Part shown: piece by piece, positions 7,186 to 16,711 of the stretch
Position numbering within the stretch: the first letter of the stretch is position 1
Layout of the letters: every line of letters begins with the position of its first letter
Assembly (NCBI GenBank): GCA_963758555.1
Contig: CAVWVW010000004.1
Location: 62,001-126,000, forward strand
Length of the DNA stretch: 64,000 bases
From: CAIUMH01 sp963758555
GTDB taxonomy: Bacteria > Actinomycetota > Acidimicrobiia > Acidimicrobiales > RAAP-2
Direction: 5' to 3'
The notes under the pieces: generated by a model
The model's input: only the letters and a program-made list of their open reading frames with translations
Database searches by the model: none
What the model was told of the DNA's origin: nothing
Made by a program: the position numbers and the translations under genes

Positions 7186-8460
7186 CTACGAGCTGCGGCT
7201 GGTGATCGGGACGAAGTCGCGGGTGTCGGAGCCGGTGTAGAGCTGGCGCGGACGCGTGATCTTCATGTCCTGCTCCAAGAGCTCCTTGTAGTGAGCCAGC
7301 CAGCCGGCGGTCCTCGGGATGGCGAAGAGCACCGTGAACATCTCGAGCGGGAAGCCCATGGCCTGGTAGATCAGCCCTGAGTAGAAGTCGACGTTCGGGT
7401 AGAGCTTGCGGCTGATGAAGTACTCATCGCTCAGCGCGATCTCCTCGAGCTTGAGCGCGATGTCGAGCAGCGGGTTCTTGCCAGTGACCTCGAAGACCTC
7501 GTCGGCGGTCTTCTTGATGATCCGAGCGCGTGGGTCGTAGCTCTTGTAGACGCGATGGCCGAAGCCTTGGAGCAGCTTGTTGCCCGCCTTGACCTCAGCG
7601 ATGTAGGCCTCGACGTTGTCGATCGAGCCGATCTCGTTGAGCATCTTGATCACGGCTTCGTTGGCCCCTCCGTGACGAGGTCCGTAGAGGGCTGCGGCCG
7701 CGGCGGCAGTCGCCGAATAGGGGTCGGCGTGGCTCGAGCCCACGGTGCGCATGGCGGTCGTCCCACAGTTCTGCTCGTGGTCCGCGTGCAGGATGAAGAG
7801 CACGTCGAGCGCCTTGACGAGCACAGGGTCGATCTCGAAGCGAGGCTCGGCCACCTTCCACATCATCGAGAGGAAGTTCGCACAGAAGTCAAGCGAGTTG
7901 TCGGGGTAGACGAAGGGCATCCCCACGCTGAAGCGGTGTGCGGCGGCGGCCAAGGTCGGCATCTTGGCGATGAGCCGGACGATCTGCTTCTGCAGCGTCG
8001 CCGGGTCACCGATGTCCTTGGCATCCAGGTAGAAGGTGCTCAGCGCAGCGACGGCGGAGACCATCATCCCCATCGGGTGGGCGTCGTAGTGGAAGCCCTC
8101 CAAGAAACGCTTGCGCACGTTCTCGTGGATGAAGGTGTGGTAGGTGATCTCGTGGCTCCACGTCTCGAACTGGTCGGTCGTGGGCAGCTCGCCGTTCAGC
8201 AGCAGGTAGGCCACCTCGAGGTAGTTCGACTGCTCGGCGAGCTGCTCGATGGGGTAGCCGCGGTAGCGGAGGATGCCAGCCTCGCCATCGAGGTAGGTGA
8301 TCGAGCTCTCACAGGCCGCCGTCGACATGAAGGCCGGGTCGTAGAACCAGATGCCGGGCAGCAGCTTGGAGAACTCAGAGGCCGCTACCCCGCCGTTCGA
8401 GATCGGGATCTCACGGCTCTCACCAGTGCGGTTGTCCGTGATCGTGATGGTCTCAGGCAC
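7186..8460 (-). CDS. gltA: citrate synthase
   Basis: Condenses acetyl-CoA with oxaloacetate at the entry to the TCA cycle. The 424-residue protein has all expected catalytic residues: His 263 in PRHGGANEAV, His 302 in GHRVYKSYDPRA and Asp 358 in NVDFYSG. HADHEQNCGTTAMR precedes them near residue 225. The layout matches the hexameric-type bacterial enzymes such as E. coli GltA. The start is GTG with AGGAGG about 8 bases upstream. It appears to be a single-gene unit. Confidence 0.96.
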   Translation of the reverse strand: MPETITITDNRTGESREIPISNGGVAASEFSKLLPGIWFYDPAFMSTAACESSITYLDGEAGILRYRGYPIEQLAEQSNYLEVAYLLLNGELPTTDQFETWSHEITYHTFIHENVRKRFLEGFHYDAHPMGMMVSAVAALSTFYLDAKDIGDPATLQKQIVRLIAKMPTLAAAAHRFSVGMPFVYPDNSLDFCANFLSMMWKVAEPRFEIDPVLVKALDVLFILHADHEQNCGTTAMRTVGSSHADPYSATAAAAAALYGPRHGGANEAVIKMLNEIGSIDNVEAYIAEVKAGNKLLQGFGHRVYKSYDPRARIIKKTADEVFEVTGKNPLLDIALKLEEIALSDEYFISRKLYPNVDFYSGLIYQAMGFPLEMFTVLFAIPRTAGWLAHYKELLEQDMKITRPRQLYTGSDTRDFVPITSRSS

Positions 8461-8544
8461 TTCGAGGGCCTCCTCGTAGGGGGAATTCGTCGCAAGCAGG
8501 GCCCATGATATGACGTCTCCGAGGGGGGTCGTACCGGTGGGTCA

Positions 8545-9627
8545 TCACGCGCCTCCTGAGGAGGCCGCGATCGCCAGACCGGCCTGGAAGCTGAGTGCGC
8601 TGGTGTCGGCCTGACCTGCAGGTGCAGCGACCGTCACGGTGAGCTGGACGAGTGCGCCCGGCGAGACGAGCATGCGCGGCAACACGAGGGTGAGCGCGCC
8701 GGCGGCCACGATCGATCCCGTCGCCCTCGAGGTGCGCAGGATCTGGCCGTTGGGCGCCGTGAGGACCGCCGTCACGGTCACGTGCGGCTCGAAGACGTTG
8801 CCGAGATTCCTGAGCGTGACCGAGACCACGATGCCATGGGTCGGCGGGAGCTGCACGAGCTGGAACGCACCAGCGTTCGGCAACGGGCTTGGGGAGATCG
8901 AGGTGGTGACCAGTTGCACGTTGTGGACGATCGCCAGGCTCGGCGATGAGGACAGCGAACTCACGAGCGTCGCCATCGAGGTCGGACTGAGCAGCGAGGT
9001 GTCGGCCACGAAGACGTTGCGGATCAGACGGGCGTTCCCCGGTGCGCGGGCTAAGGCCACGCGCGTGCCCAGCACGGCACGATCAGCCTCGACGATCTGA
9101 GCACCGGCCGCGCTCAGGTGAGCGACGACCACCGAGGAGGGGAGGAGCGCAGCTCCCGAGCTGGGTTGTCCTGAGAGACCAGGGGAGGTGGGTTGCTCGA
9201 GCCCCAAGAGGCCGTCGATGCTGATTGCCATCTGGGCCACGGCGGCGGCGCGCGCCGAGACGATGGTGGTCATCGACGAGCCAGCGGTGCCGCTCGGACC
9301 CGGATCGCCCGCCCGCTGTTGACCCTCCAGGGCCTGCTGGGTGTCACGGACGAGGTCGGCCAGCTTCAGCGCCAAGCTCTGGCGATCGAGAGTGGGCATG
9401 TCCTTGAGCAGCGTCGAGAGCTGCTGACCTTGGACAGTCTGAGCCTGGGTGATCGAGTTGGTCTGCGCGGCGAAGGAGCGGTTGACGGTCGAGAGGTACG
9501 AGGTCGACGAGTTCGCGCCCGAGACGATCCCGTTGATCAAGAGCCCGGCGAGCACCAGCACCAAGGCGACCGCTGCAAACGTCGCCAGCCTCGATCGTCC
9601 ACTGACGCGGCGCCTTCGACGTGCCAT
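8545..9627 (-). CDS. hypothetical membrane-anchored exported protein
   Basis: I do not recognise this 360-residue protein. It starts with an Arg-rich cytoplasmic tip (MARRRRRVSGRSR), then one hydrophobic segment (about residues 14-36), then a long Ser/Thr/Ala-rich region that should lie outside the cell. Residues 45-110 are rich in Gln and Leu and may form a coiled coil. The C-terminal 120 residues contain alternating hydrophobic strands (VVSVTLRNLGNVFEPHVTVTAV), suggestive of an Ig-like beta domain. It lies downstream of rmuC on the same strand with an 85-base gap. Confidence 0.75.
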   Translation of the reverse strand: MARRRRRVSGRSRLATFAAVALVLVLAGLLINGIVSGANSSTSYLSTVNRSFAAQTNSITQAQTVQGQQLSTLLKDMPTLDRQSLALKLADLVRDTQQALEGQQRAGDPGPSGTAGSSMTTIVSARAAAVAQMAISIDGLLGLEQPTSPGLSGQPSSGAALLPSSVVVAHLSAAGAQIVEADRAVLGTRVALARAPGNARLIRNVFVADTSLLSPTSMATLVSSLSSSPSLAIVHNVQLVTTSISPSPLPNAGAFQLVQLPPTHGIVVSVTLRNLGNVFEPHVTVTAVLTAPNGQILRTSRATGSIVAAGALTLVLPRMLVSPGALVQLTVTVAAPAGQADTSALSFQAGLAIAASSGGA

Positions 9628-9698
9628 CAGCGCATCACGCTACTCGGGCACCTCTCACCGGCTTCCTCAGCTCTGAGCGAGCAAGGACCCGATCGATC

Positions 9699-9713
9699 GA
9701 CCCGTGGCGGGTC
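9699..9713 (-). terminator. small hairpin at the end of rmuC
   Basis: GACCCG-TGG-CGGGTC forms a 6-bp stem with a 3-base loop just past the rmuC stop codon on the minus strand. No T-run follows, so this is only a possible terminator. Confidence 0.3.
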
Positions 9714-11107
9714 TACGGCTCGACCGGGTCGTCGTCAGTCTCGACCAGATGGAGATCAGCCTGGCTCCCTGCTGGATGCGTCGACGGCCCGAGCTCAGGT
9801 GCTTCGAGTCGACGCGCGGCGCCGTCGACGGGCTGCGGCGCCTCAAGGTCGGCGGTGCCCTCGGGGGTCACCCCGAGGCGCTCAAAGCGACGAGCAGACG
9901 GCAGGACTCGTCGCTCGAGGGAGCCCACGGCGTCGTTGTAGGCGTTGAGCGAGCTGTTCAGCGAACGACCCACCTTGCTCAGGTGGCCCGCAAACGTGAC
10001 GAGGCGCTCGTAGAGCTCGCGCCCGGCCTCTTGGATCTCGGCTGCGTTGGTGGCCAGCTGCTCCTGGCGCCACCCGAGGCCCACCGTCTTGAGCAGCGCG
10101 ATGAGGTTGACCGGCCCCGTGAGGAGCACCTTGTTGTCCATGGCCCGATCGATCAGGCTCGGATCTGCCTCGAAGGCTGCGGCCAAGAGCGCCTCGCCGG
10201 GGACGAAGCACACCACGAACTCGGGGCTGTTGGGCTCGAACTGCTTCCAGTAGGCCTTCTTGGCCAGGGAGTCCACGTGAGTGCGCAGCTGGCGGGCATG
10301 ATCGAGCAGGCAGAGCCGCCTGGTCTCCTCATCCTCAGCCTCGATGGCTCTCAGGTACGCATCGAGGGGCACCTTGGCGTCGATGACGACGCGCGCGCCA
10401 TCAGGAAGCGTGACGAGCAGGTCCGGTCGCTGGACGCCGTCATCGGTGTTCACCGAGCCTTGCTCGATGAAGTCGCAGTGCGCCACCATCCCGGCCATCT
10501 CCACCACGCGACGCAGCTGGAGCTCGCCCCAGCGACCTCGGGTGGTCGGTGAGCGCAGTGCGGTGACCAGGCTGTGGGTCTCCTTTTGGAGACGGTCTTC
10601 AGAGGCGGTGAGCTGCTCGAGGTGCGAGGTGACGTCCTTGTACGCGCTCTCCCGCTTGCCTTCGAGCTCCTTGACTGACGTGGTGTAGCGGTCGAGCAGC
10701 TCCCTGAGCGGATCGACCTGTCGACGGAACTGCTCGTCGCGCAGCGCTTGGCCTTGAGCGAGCGAGTTGGTGACCACCTCGAGGCGCTCGGCAGCCAGCT
10801 CGGTGAGCTTGGCCGTTCCTTGGGCGACGACCTCATGGGTCAAGGTGGCGATGGTCTCGGCCAGTCGCGCCTGCTCTTCGGTGCGGGCGACGAGCAGGCT
10901 CTCGTTGGTGGCTTCGACGGATGCCACTCGACGCTGGAGCTCGTCTCGTTCGGCACGGAGCACGTCGCGTTCGGCAACGGCGGCGCCAAGTTGCTCCCGG
11001 GATCCGCTCAGCTCGGCCCGGCGAGCGCCAGTCCTACTAGCGAAGATCACCCACGCAACGAGCACGCCGACGATGACGCCAATGACGATGCCAAGCGCGA
11101 TCTGCAT
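9713..11107 (-). CDS. rmuC: DNA recombination protein RmuC
   Basis: RmuC limits inversions at short inverted repeats and is a predicted PD-(D/E)XK nuclease. I chose the ATG at 11107, giving 464 residues that open with a single membrane anchor (MQIALGIVIGVIVGVLVAW). A coiled-coil region follows (about residues 30-140), then the RmuC domain with GRWGELQLRRVVEMAGM and RPDLLVTLPDGARVVIDAK, the latter holding the nuclease-like Asp and Lys. A longer frame upstream has no family support. The Pro-rich C-terminal tail is likely lineage-specific. Confidence 0.92.
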   Translation of the reverse strand: MQIALGIVIGVIVGVLVAWVIFASRTGARRAELSGSREQLGAAVAERDVLRAERDELQRRVASVEATNESLLVARTEEQARLAETIATLTHEVVAQGTAKLTELAAERLEVVTNSLAQGQALRDEQFRRQVDPLRELLDRYTTSVKELEGKRESAYKDVTSHLEQLTASEDRLQKETHSLVTALRSPTTRGRWGELQLRRVVEMAGMVAHCDFIEQGSVNTDDGVQRPDLLVTLPDGARVVIDAKVPLDAYLRAIEAEDEETRRLCLLDHARQLRTHVDSLAKKAYWKQFEPNSPEFVVCFVPGEALLAAAFEADPSLIDRAMDNKVLLTGPVNLIALLKTVGLGWRQEQLATNAAEIQEAGRELYERLVTFAGHLSKVGRSLNSSLNAYNDAVGSLERRVLPSARRFERLGVTPEGTADLEAPQPVDGAARRLEAPELGPSTHPAGSQADLHLVETDDDPVEP

Positions 11108-11416
11108 CGTTCGACGCCCCTCTCTCTGCGCACAGCTGCGCACAACCCCAAACCACGATCGTAGGCAGCGGCTGTGACCACTCGCGACGAGCATGACGGC
11201 ACAGACGGCCTCTATTTCGCTGGGATATGCTCGAAGTTGACGCCATTGTCGATCTTGGGGGCCATGAGCGCCACCGATGCTCGACGCTTGGTTCAAGTCG
11301 AAAGGCGGGGGAAGCGTGTCAACGGTGGTCGCTCAGCACACGGCAAGCACGCGTGCCCTCGCGACGCTCGACGCGGCCCACCTGACGACCTGTCACCCCG
11401 AAGGCGCACTGCGCTG
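11108..11416. other. intergenic region between rmuC and the first catabolic operon
   Basis: About 310 bases without a convincing gene. It holds a short direct repeat CTGCGCACA (twice near 11127-11143) and the palindrome-like site at 11237-11252, listed separately. It divides the housekeeping part from the catabolic operons and should contain the promoter for the acyl-CoA dehydrogenase gene at 11417. Confidence 0.5.
11237..11252. promoter_or_regulatory. candidate operator, TYGAY-N6-GTCRA family
   Basis: TTGACGCCATTGTCGA is an imperfect palindrome (TTGAC/GTCGA arms, 6-base spacer) upstream of the operon beginning at 11417. Three other catabolic promoters in the window carry the same pattern (26129, 50775, 60194), which is the main support. 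Confidence 0.45.
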
Positions 11417-12649
11417 ATGACGCCCTCAGTGGACCTCGACAGCCCCGACAGCGAGGTCGGCGAAGAGGAGAGAGCTGCCTTCCGCGCGAAGGCCCAGGGC
11501 TGGCTCGACGAGCACGCCGTGGCTCGCGGCGCACCCGGAGACTTCTCGGCCTCGCATCTCTTCTCCGCCAAGACCCTTGAGGAGTTCTCCTTGAAGGAGG
11601 GCGAGGCCTTCGGCAAGGCCATCGACTGGCAGCGCGAGCTCTGCGCGGGAGGCTGGGCTGGGCTCTCGTGGCCTCTCGAGCACGGCGGCCGATCCCTGCC
11701 CGCGTGGACTGAGGAGGTCTTCGCGGAGGAGCACGCTCGCTATGGCGTCTCGACCAAGGTCCTCTCGGTGGGCCTCCAGATGGCAGCCAGCGTGCTGCGC
11801 AAGCACGGCACCTCCGAGCAGCAGGTGCGCTTCCTCCGACCGATCCTCCACGCCGAGGAGATCTGGTGCCAGCTGTTCTCGGAGCCCGATGCTGGCTCTG
11901 ACCTCGCCAGCCTGACCACGCGTGCCACGCCGCGCGCAGAGGGCTGGACGCTCAACGGCCAGAAGGTCTGGACCTCAGGGGCCTCGATGAGCAACCTCGG
12001 GCTCCTGCTGGCGCGCTCGGACGCTGGCACCTCAGGCAGAAGGGGCCTCTCGTGCTTCATCGTCCCCATGGACGCCCCCGGCATCGAGGTGAGGCCACTT
12101 CGAGAGATGTCGGGCGCCTACCACTTCAATGAGGTGTTCATCAGCGACGTCGACATCGAGCGAGACGCCCTCGTCGGCGTCGAAGGCGAGGGCTGGAGCG
12201 TGGCGCGCACCATGCTCTCGAGCGAGCGTGGCGCCATTGGTGGTGGCACCAGCGCTCGATCCTTCAAAGAGCTGGTGATGACGCTTCAGCAGCACTGCAG
12301 TGTTGAGACGAGGTCCGATCCCGTCGTCCGTGAGCAGGTGGCGAGAGCCTTCACCCGCGAATCGATCCTCGACGTCTTCGGCCAGCGCCTCCAAGCGGGT
12401 CAGGGAGGTCCAGGAGGTCCGTCGATCGCCAAGCTGCTCTACTCGGAGCACGCCAGGATCACCTCGGCGTTCGCCATGGATCTGCTCGGCATGGCCTCGG
12501 TCGCCGGAGAGGACGCCTGGGCAGTCTCCTGGCAAGACCGCTTCTTGTTCTCGCCCGGCCTTCGCCTCGGTGGCGGGACCGATGAGATCCAGCGCAACAT
12601 CATCGCTGAGCGAGGCCTCGGCCTCCCACGAGAGGTCCTCGGCTCATGA
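11417..12649 (+). CDS. acyl-CoA dehydrogenase (FadE type)
   Basis: An FAD-dependent enzyme that introduces the alpha-beta double bond into an acyl-CoA. The 410-residue protein has the usual three-domain plan. EIWCQLFSEPDAGSDLASL lies near residue 155, followed by GWTLNGQKVWTSG, and the C-terminal helical domain ends GGGTDEIQRNIIAERGLGLP. I used the ATG at 11417; a longer in-frame extension upstream has no homology-like features. Its stop overlaps the next gene start (ATGA), so it is the first gene of the long operon. The substrate is unknown. Confidence 0.9.
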   Translation: MTPSVDLDSPDSEVGEEERAAFRAKAQGWLDEHAVARGAPGDFSASHLFSAKTLEEFSLKEGEAFGKAIDWQRELCAGGWAGLSWPLEHGGRSLPAWTEEVFAEEHARYGVSTKVLSVGLQMAASVLRKHGTSEQQVRFLRPILHAEEIWCQLFSEPDAGSDLASLTTRATPRAEGWTLNGQKVWTSGASMSNLGLLLARSDAGTSGRRGLSCFIVPMDAPGIEVRPLREMSGAYHFNEVFISDVDIERDALVGVEGEGWSVARTMLSSERGAIGGGTSARSFKELVMTLQQHCSVETRSDPVVREQVARAFTRESILDVFGQRLQAGQGGPGGPSIAKLLYSEHARITSAFAMDLLGMASVAGEDAWAVSWQDRFLFSPGLRLGGGTDEIQRNIIAERGLGLPREVLGS

Positions 12650-14277
12650 CGGCACCCGCAACGGCAGCAGAGCTGTTCTTGTCGCACCGTGACAGTGACG
12701 CCACGGGCCTCTTCTTCGAAGGCCAGGAAATCACCTATCGACGGTGGCTCGACGAAGCGGCGAAGCGAGCGGCGCTCTTCGAGCTGGTGCGAGACCCCGA
12801 CAAGCCACCACACATCGGGGTGTTGCTCGACAACACGCCCGACTACCTCTTCTGGCTTGGTGCTGCGGCTATCTCGGGTGCAGTCATCGTGGGCGTCAAC
12901 TCCACCTACCGAGGCGCTGAGCTGCTCCGCCTCATCGATCATGCCGATTGCCAGACGATGGTCGTCTCGGACACGTTCAGCGACCTGCTTGACCAGGCGA
13001 ACTTCTCGATGGATCCCGCCAAGATCTTTCGCACCGACACTGCGGAGTACCAAGCAGCGCTCAACGACCTCGACGCGATCGACACCGAGAGCAAACCCCC
13101 CGACGAAGAGGACCTCTACCTCCTGATCTTCACCTCGGGCTCGACCAGCTTTCCGAAGGCCGTGCGCTGCACCCAAGGGCGCTATGCCCGCACCGGGCTT
13201 CACGTGGCCAACGTCGCCGACCTGCACGAGGGAGACGGCGTGTACTCGCCCCTCCCCTTCTTCCACTCAAGCTCGCTGTTCACTGGTCTCGGCAGCTCGC
13301 TGGCGGCAGGCGTGACGCTCGGCACACGCTCAAAGTTCTCAGCGTCAAAGACCATGGGAGACGTGCGAGCGATGGGTGCGACGCTGATGGCCTACACCGG
13401 CAAGGTCCTCAACTACATCCTGGCCGTGCCCCCAGCCCCCGACGATGCAGACAACCCGCTCAAGATCGCCCTCGGCAACGAGGCGTCGATCAACGACATC
13501 CGAAGCTTCGCTCAGCGCTTCGACTGCAGGGTGCACGACAGCTACGGCTCCACTGAAGGAGTCATCATCATTCGACGCGATGCGTCAATGCCTGAAGGGG
13601 CGCTCGGCTCTGCGGACGACTCGATCGTCGTGCTCGATCCAGAGACGGGCGACGAGTGCCCTCGCGTCAGGCGTGACGCGGACGGCACGATCCTCAACGC
13701 AGCCGAGGCCACAGGAGAGATCGTCAACCTGCGACCGAGCGGGGGCTTCGAGGGCTACTACAAGAATGAAGAGGCGACGACGGAGCGCTTCCGCGAGGGC
13801 CAGTACTGGTCGGGAGACCTCGCCTATCGCGACGACGAGGGATGGTTCTACTTCGCCGGTCGATCCAACGAGTGGCTCCGTGTCGATGGCGAGAACTTCG
13901 CCGCCGGGGTGGTCGAGACCATCCTTGGTCGCTTCTCCCAAGCGCGCAGCGCCATCATCTATGCCGTGCCTGACGCGCCAGTGGGTGACGCCGTGATGGC
14001 GGCCCTCGAGGTCTCCGAGCCTTCGAGCTTCGACGTCGAGGCCTTCGACGACTTTCTGGCCAGCCAGGACGACATGGGCCCGAAGTGGATGCCGACCTTC
14101 GTACGGGTTGACGCGGATCTCCCGAAGCTGGCCAGCATGAAGTTCGACAAGACCACTCTTCGACGCGAGGCGTGGCTCTCGGGGGACGTCTACTGGCGGC
14201 CTAGCCGAGGTGAGAGGTTGCAGCCGCTCAACGTCGAAGCCCGGGCGACGCTCGAGCCGCGCCTGAAGAACGTCTAG
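12646..14277 (+). CDS. fatty-acyl-CoA synthetase (FATP/FadD17-like)
   Basis: An ANL-superfamily ligase that activates a carboxylic acid with ATP and CoA. In the 543-residue protein the P-loop motif is LLIFTSGSTSFPKAVRCTQ (about residue 160), the adenylate motif is SYGSTEG, and YWSGDLAYRDDEGWFYFAGR with VDGENFAA follows. The wording of the last motif is closest to the FATP branch that includes mycobacterial FadD17, acting on very-long-chain or sterol side-chain acids. It overlaps the acyl-CoA dehydrogenase by four bases (ATGA). Confidence 0.88.
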   Translation: MTAPATAAELFLSHRDSDATGLFFEGQEITYRRWLDEAAKRAALFELVRDPDKPPHIGVLLDNTPDYLFWLGAAAISGAVIVGVNSTYRGAELLRLIDHADCQTMVVSDTFSDLLDQANFSMDPAKIFRTDTAEYQAALNDLDAIDTESKPPDEEDLYLLIFTSGSTSFPKAVRCTQGRYARTGLHVANVADLHEGDGVYSPLPFFHSSSLFTGLGSSLAAGVTLGTRSKFSASKTMGDVRAMGATLMAYTGKVLNYILAVPPAPDDADNPLKIALGNEASINDIRSFAQRFDCRVHDSYGSTEGVIIIRRDASMPEGALGSADDSIVVLDPETGDECPRVRRDADGTILNAAEATGEIVNLRPSGGFEGYYKNEEATTERFREGQYWSGDLAYRDDEGWFYFAGRSNEWLRVDGENFAAGVVETILGRFSQARSAIIYAVPDAPVGDAVMAALEVSEPSSFDVEAFDDFLASQDDMGPKWMPTFVRVDADLPKLASMKFDKTTLRREAWLSGDVYWRPSRGERLQPLNVEARATLEPRLKNV

Positions 14278-14330
14278 CAAGCCTCATGATCGTCACACGT
14301 TGACGCGCGCTCACGTCACGGAAAGGCCCC

Positions 14331-15594
14331 ATGTCAAGCACCACCGACAAACCAGTACCGAACATCTCGAAGCTTCGCGTTCTGGTCCAAGCCCTCTGCG
14401 CAGCGGGCTGTCACCTTCGCCGAGCTGCGTCGCGACTCGCCAGTGACCTTCCAGGAGCCCTCTGACTTCGGCCTCAGTCGAGCCAATCGAGGGTTCTGGG
14501 CGGTGACCAGCCATGCTGATGTCCAGCACGTCAGTCGCACGCCCACCCTCTTCTGCTCGAGTGAAGGCGTCGGCATGGGAGCGATCCCAAAAGAGATGCT
14601 CGAGCTCAACGCATCGTTCCTGGTGATGGATGACCCGAAGCATGCTGAGCTGCGCCGGATCGTCAGCGGCGTCTTCACGCCGAAGCAGGTCGCTCGCCTG
14701 AGCGACGAGATCACCGCCGAGGCCAACAGCATCGTCGACGAGTTCGTGGACGGCGGAGGGGGCGACGCCGTCCAAGACTTCGCCATGAAGCTTCCGCTCT
14801 GGACCATCTCAAACATGATGGGTGTGCCACCGTCGCTTCGCATGGAGCTCGTCCGAGCCGCTGAAGGTCAGATCGCGGCTCAGGACCCCGAGTTCAAGCA
14901 GGAAGGTCGCACCGGCACGGAGGTGGCGATCGAGGCGGGGATGACGATGCATGCCATCGCCCACGAGCTCATAGCGGAACGACGGGTGAACCCCGGGGAC
15001 GACATCTTGTCCAAGCTCGTGCACTCAAAGCTCGGAGGAGAGCCTCTCAGCGACGCCGTGCTCGGTGGCGTCTTCGTCCTCTTTGCCACCGCGGGCAACG
15101 ACACGACTCGCACGACCTCAAGCCACGGCATCAAGCTGTTCGCCGACAATGAGTCCCAATGGGCGTCGCTGTGCGAAGAGCCAGAGCTCGTCAACAGTGC
15201 AGTCGAAGAGATGGTCCGCTTCGTCACCCCCGTGATCCACTTCCGGCGCACCGCCACAGAGGACACCGAACTCGGTGGCGTCAAGATCAGCGAGGGCGAT
15301 GCCGTCGTGCTGTTCTACGAGTCAGCGAACTACGACGAGACGGTCTTTGAGCGTCCCGAGGGCTTTGACATCCGTCGCAACCCGAACCCACACGTGGGCT
15401 TCGGTGGCGGCGGCTCACACTTCTGCTTGGGCGCCAACCTCGCCCGCGTCCAGCTCAGGGCGCTCTTCGGGCGCTTGGCCGGGCGTGCAGCGTCGCTCGA
15501 AGTTGGCACGCCCGACTACTTGATCAGCAACTTCTCCCACGCCATCAAGCGGATGCCGGTGACGATCACGCCCCGATCGAGGACGACGTCATGA
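14331..15594 (+). CDS. cytochrome P450, N-terminal frameshift
   Basis: A heme monooxygenase, probably soluble. The main frame (intact from about 14372 to 15594) holds the oxygen-binding helix FATAGNDTTRT, the ExxR-containing region, and the heme loop HVGFGGGGSHFCLGANLAR, closest to the CYP124/125/142 branch. The only start codon with sensible position is ATG 14331, but its frame stops after about 45 codons. Removing one A at 14370-14371 joins MSSTTDKPVPNIS to SFAFWSKPSAQRAVTFAEL, the expected N-terminus. I read this as one gene with a one-base insertion. An internal GTG start would delete family-conserved sequence. Confidence 0.85.
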
Positions 15595-15632
15595 GCCCAA
15601 ACGATCATGAGCTCCGGGGGGGCGAGGTCTGA
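15591..15632 (+). CDS. 13-codon bridging reading frame (possible coupling peptide)
   Basis: MSPNDHELRGGEV starts in an ATGA overlap with the P450 stop and ends in a TGATG overlap with the next gene. A run of G at 15616-15622 inside it is the ribosome binding site for the downstream gene. It may serve only to carry ribosomes across the gap. No function for the peptide is implied. Confidence 0.3.
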   Translation: MSPNDHELRGGEV

Positions 15633-16711
15633 TGGAACAGCTGACAGAGCTGGGCTTCTACGGGCTCGCTGGTCACTCTGACTCTCCTCGGGATCTGGTG
15701 GAGGAGGTCCGCACTGCCGAAGAGCTAGGTCTCGGCGCCGTGCTGATCTCAGAGCGCTTCAACCTGAAGGACGCCACCACCCTCAGTGGGGCGGCAGGAG
15801 CGCTGAGCGAAACCCTCGGTGTCGCCACTGCGGCCACCAACCACAACACGAGACACCCCCTTGTCACCGCCACCTTTGCGACCACGATGCACCGCTTAAC
15901 TGGCGGTCGCTTCGCCCTGGGCCTCGGGCGAGGCTTCGACGCCATGTTCCGAGCCATGGGACTCGATCCGATCACCGCGGCTCAGATGAAAGATGCCATC
16001 GACATCTACCGCCGGCTCTGGAAGGGCGAGGCGGTCACGGCCCACGACGGACCAGCCGGCCGGTACCCGTACCTGCACCAGGACGCGACCTTCAACGAAG
16101 ACATCCCTGTGCTCATGGTGGCCATGGGTGAGAAAACCTTGGAGTTCGCCGGCAGCTGCATGGACGCTGTTGTGCTGCACACCTTCTTCGGTGATGAGGC
16201 CATGGCGAGGTCGGTGGCTGCCGTCCACCGAGGCGCTGAGCGTGCCGGACGAGATCCGAAGCAGGTCCGCATCTGGTCGGTCCTGGCCACCGTCGGTGAC
16301 CACATCGAGGAGCCCTTGCGTCTCAAGAAGACCGTCGGACGGTTGTCCTCATACCTTCGCGGCTACGGCGACGTGCTCGTCAAAGCAAACGACTGGGACC
16401 CCGCTGTGCTCGAGCGATTCCGCGCTGATCCGCTCGTCCAGAACTTCCAAGGCGCCATCGACGCGCGCGCCACCACCGAGGAGCTCGAGCACCTCGCCAC
16501 GCTGCTTCCCGACGACTGGGCGAGCATCGCAGCCACCGGAACGCCCGAGCAGTGTGCGGCCACCGTGCTCGAGCAGTTCGACCTAGGAGCGGACAGCGTC
16601 TGTCTCCACGGCGCCACGCCGAAGGAGCTTGAACCCATCCTTGCGGCGTATCGTGCGATACGCCCGACAACGGTGTCGGGGCTCCCTGCGAATCCAGGTT
16701 GGAGCCGATGA
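15632..16711 (+). CDS. F420-dependent LLM-class oxidoreductase (TIGR03857-like)
   Basis: A luciferase-like TIM-barrel flavin/F420 enzyme of 359 residues. It opens MEQLTELGFYGLAGHSDSPRD. ALGLGRGFDAMFRAMGLD near residue 95 and DIYRRLWKGEAV near residue 130 are typical of the actinobacterial subgroup I know as TIGR03857, predicted to use F420. Members reduce or oxidise hydride-accepting substrates in steroid and lipid clusters. It sits between the P450 and a kinase-like gene, overlapping the latter by ATGA. The substrate is unknown. Confidence 0.85.
   Translation: MEQLTELGFYGLAGHSDSPRDLVEEVRTAEELGLGAVLISERFNLKDATTLSGAAGALSETLGVATAATNHNTRHPLVTATFATTMHRLTGGRFALGLGRGFDAMFRAMGLDPITAAQMKDAIDIYRRLWKGEAVTAHDGPAGRYPYLHQDATFNEDIPVLMVAMGEKTLEFAGSCMDAVVLHTFFGDEAMARSVAAVHRGAERAGRDPKQVRIWSVLATVGDHIEEPLRLKKTVGRLSSYLRGYGDVLVKANDWDPAVLERFRADPLVQNFQGAIDARATTEELEHLATLLPDDWASIAATGTPEQCAATVLEQFDLGADSVCLHGATPKELEPILAAYRAIRPTTVSGLPANPGWSR

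Noticed and set aside
7555..8508. Plus-strand open frame of 317 codons over citrate synthase
   Set aside because: It is entirely antisense to gltA, whose catalytic residues are all present.
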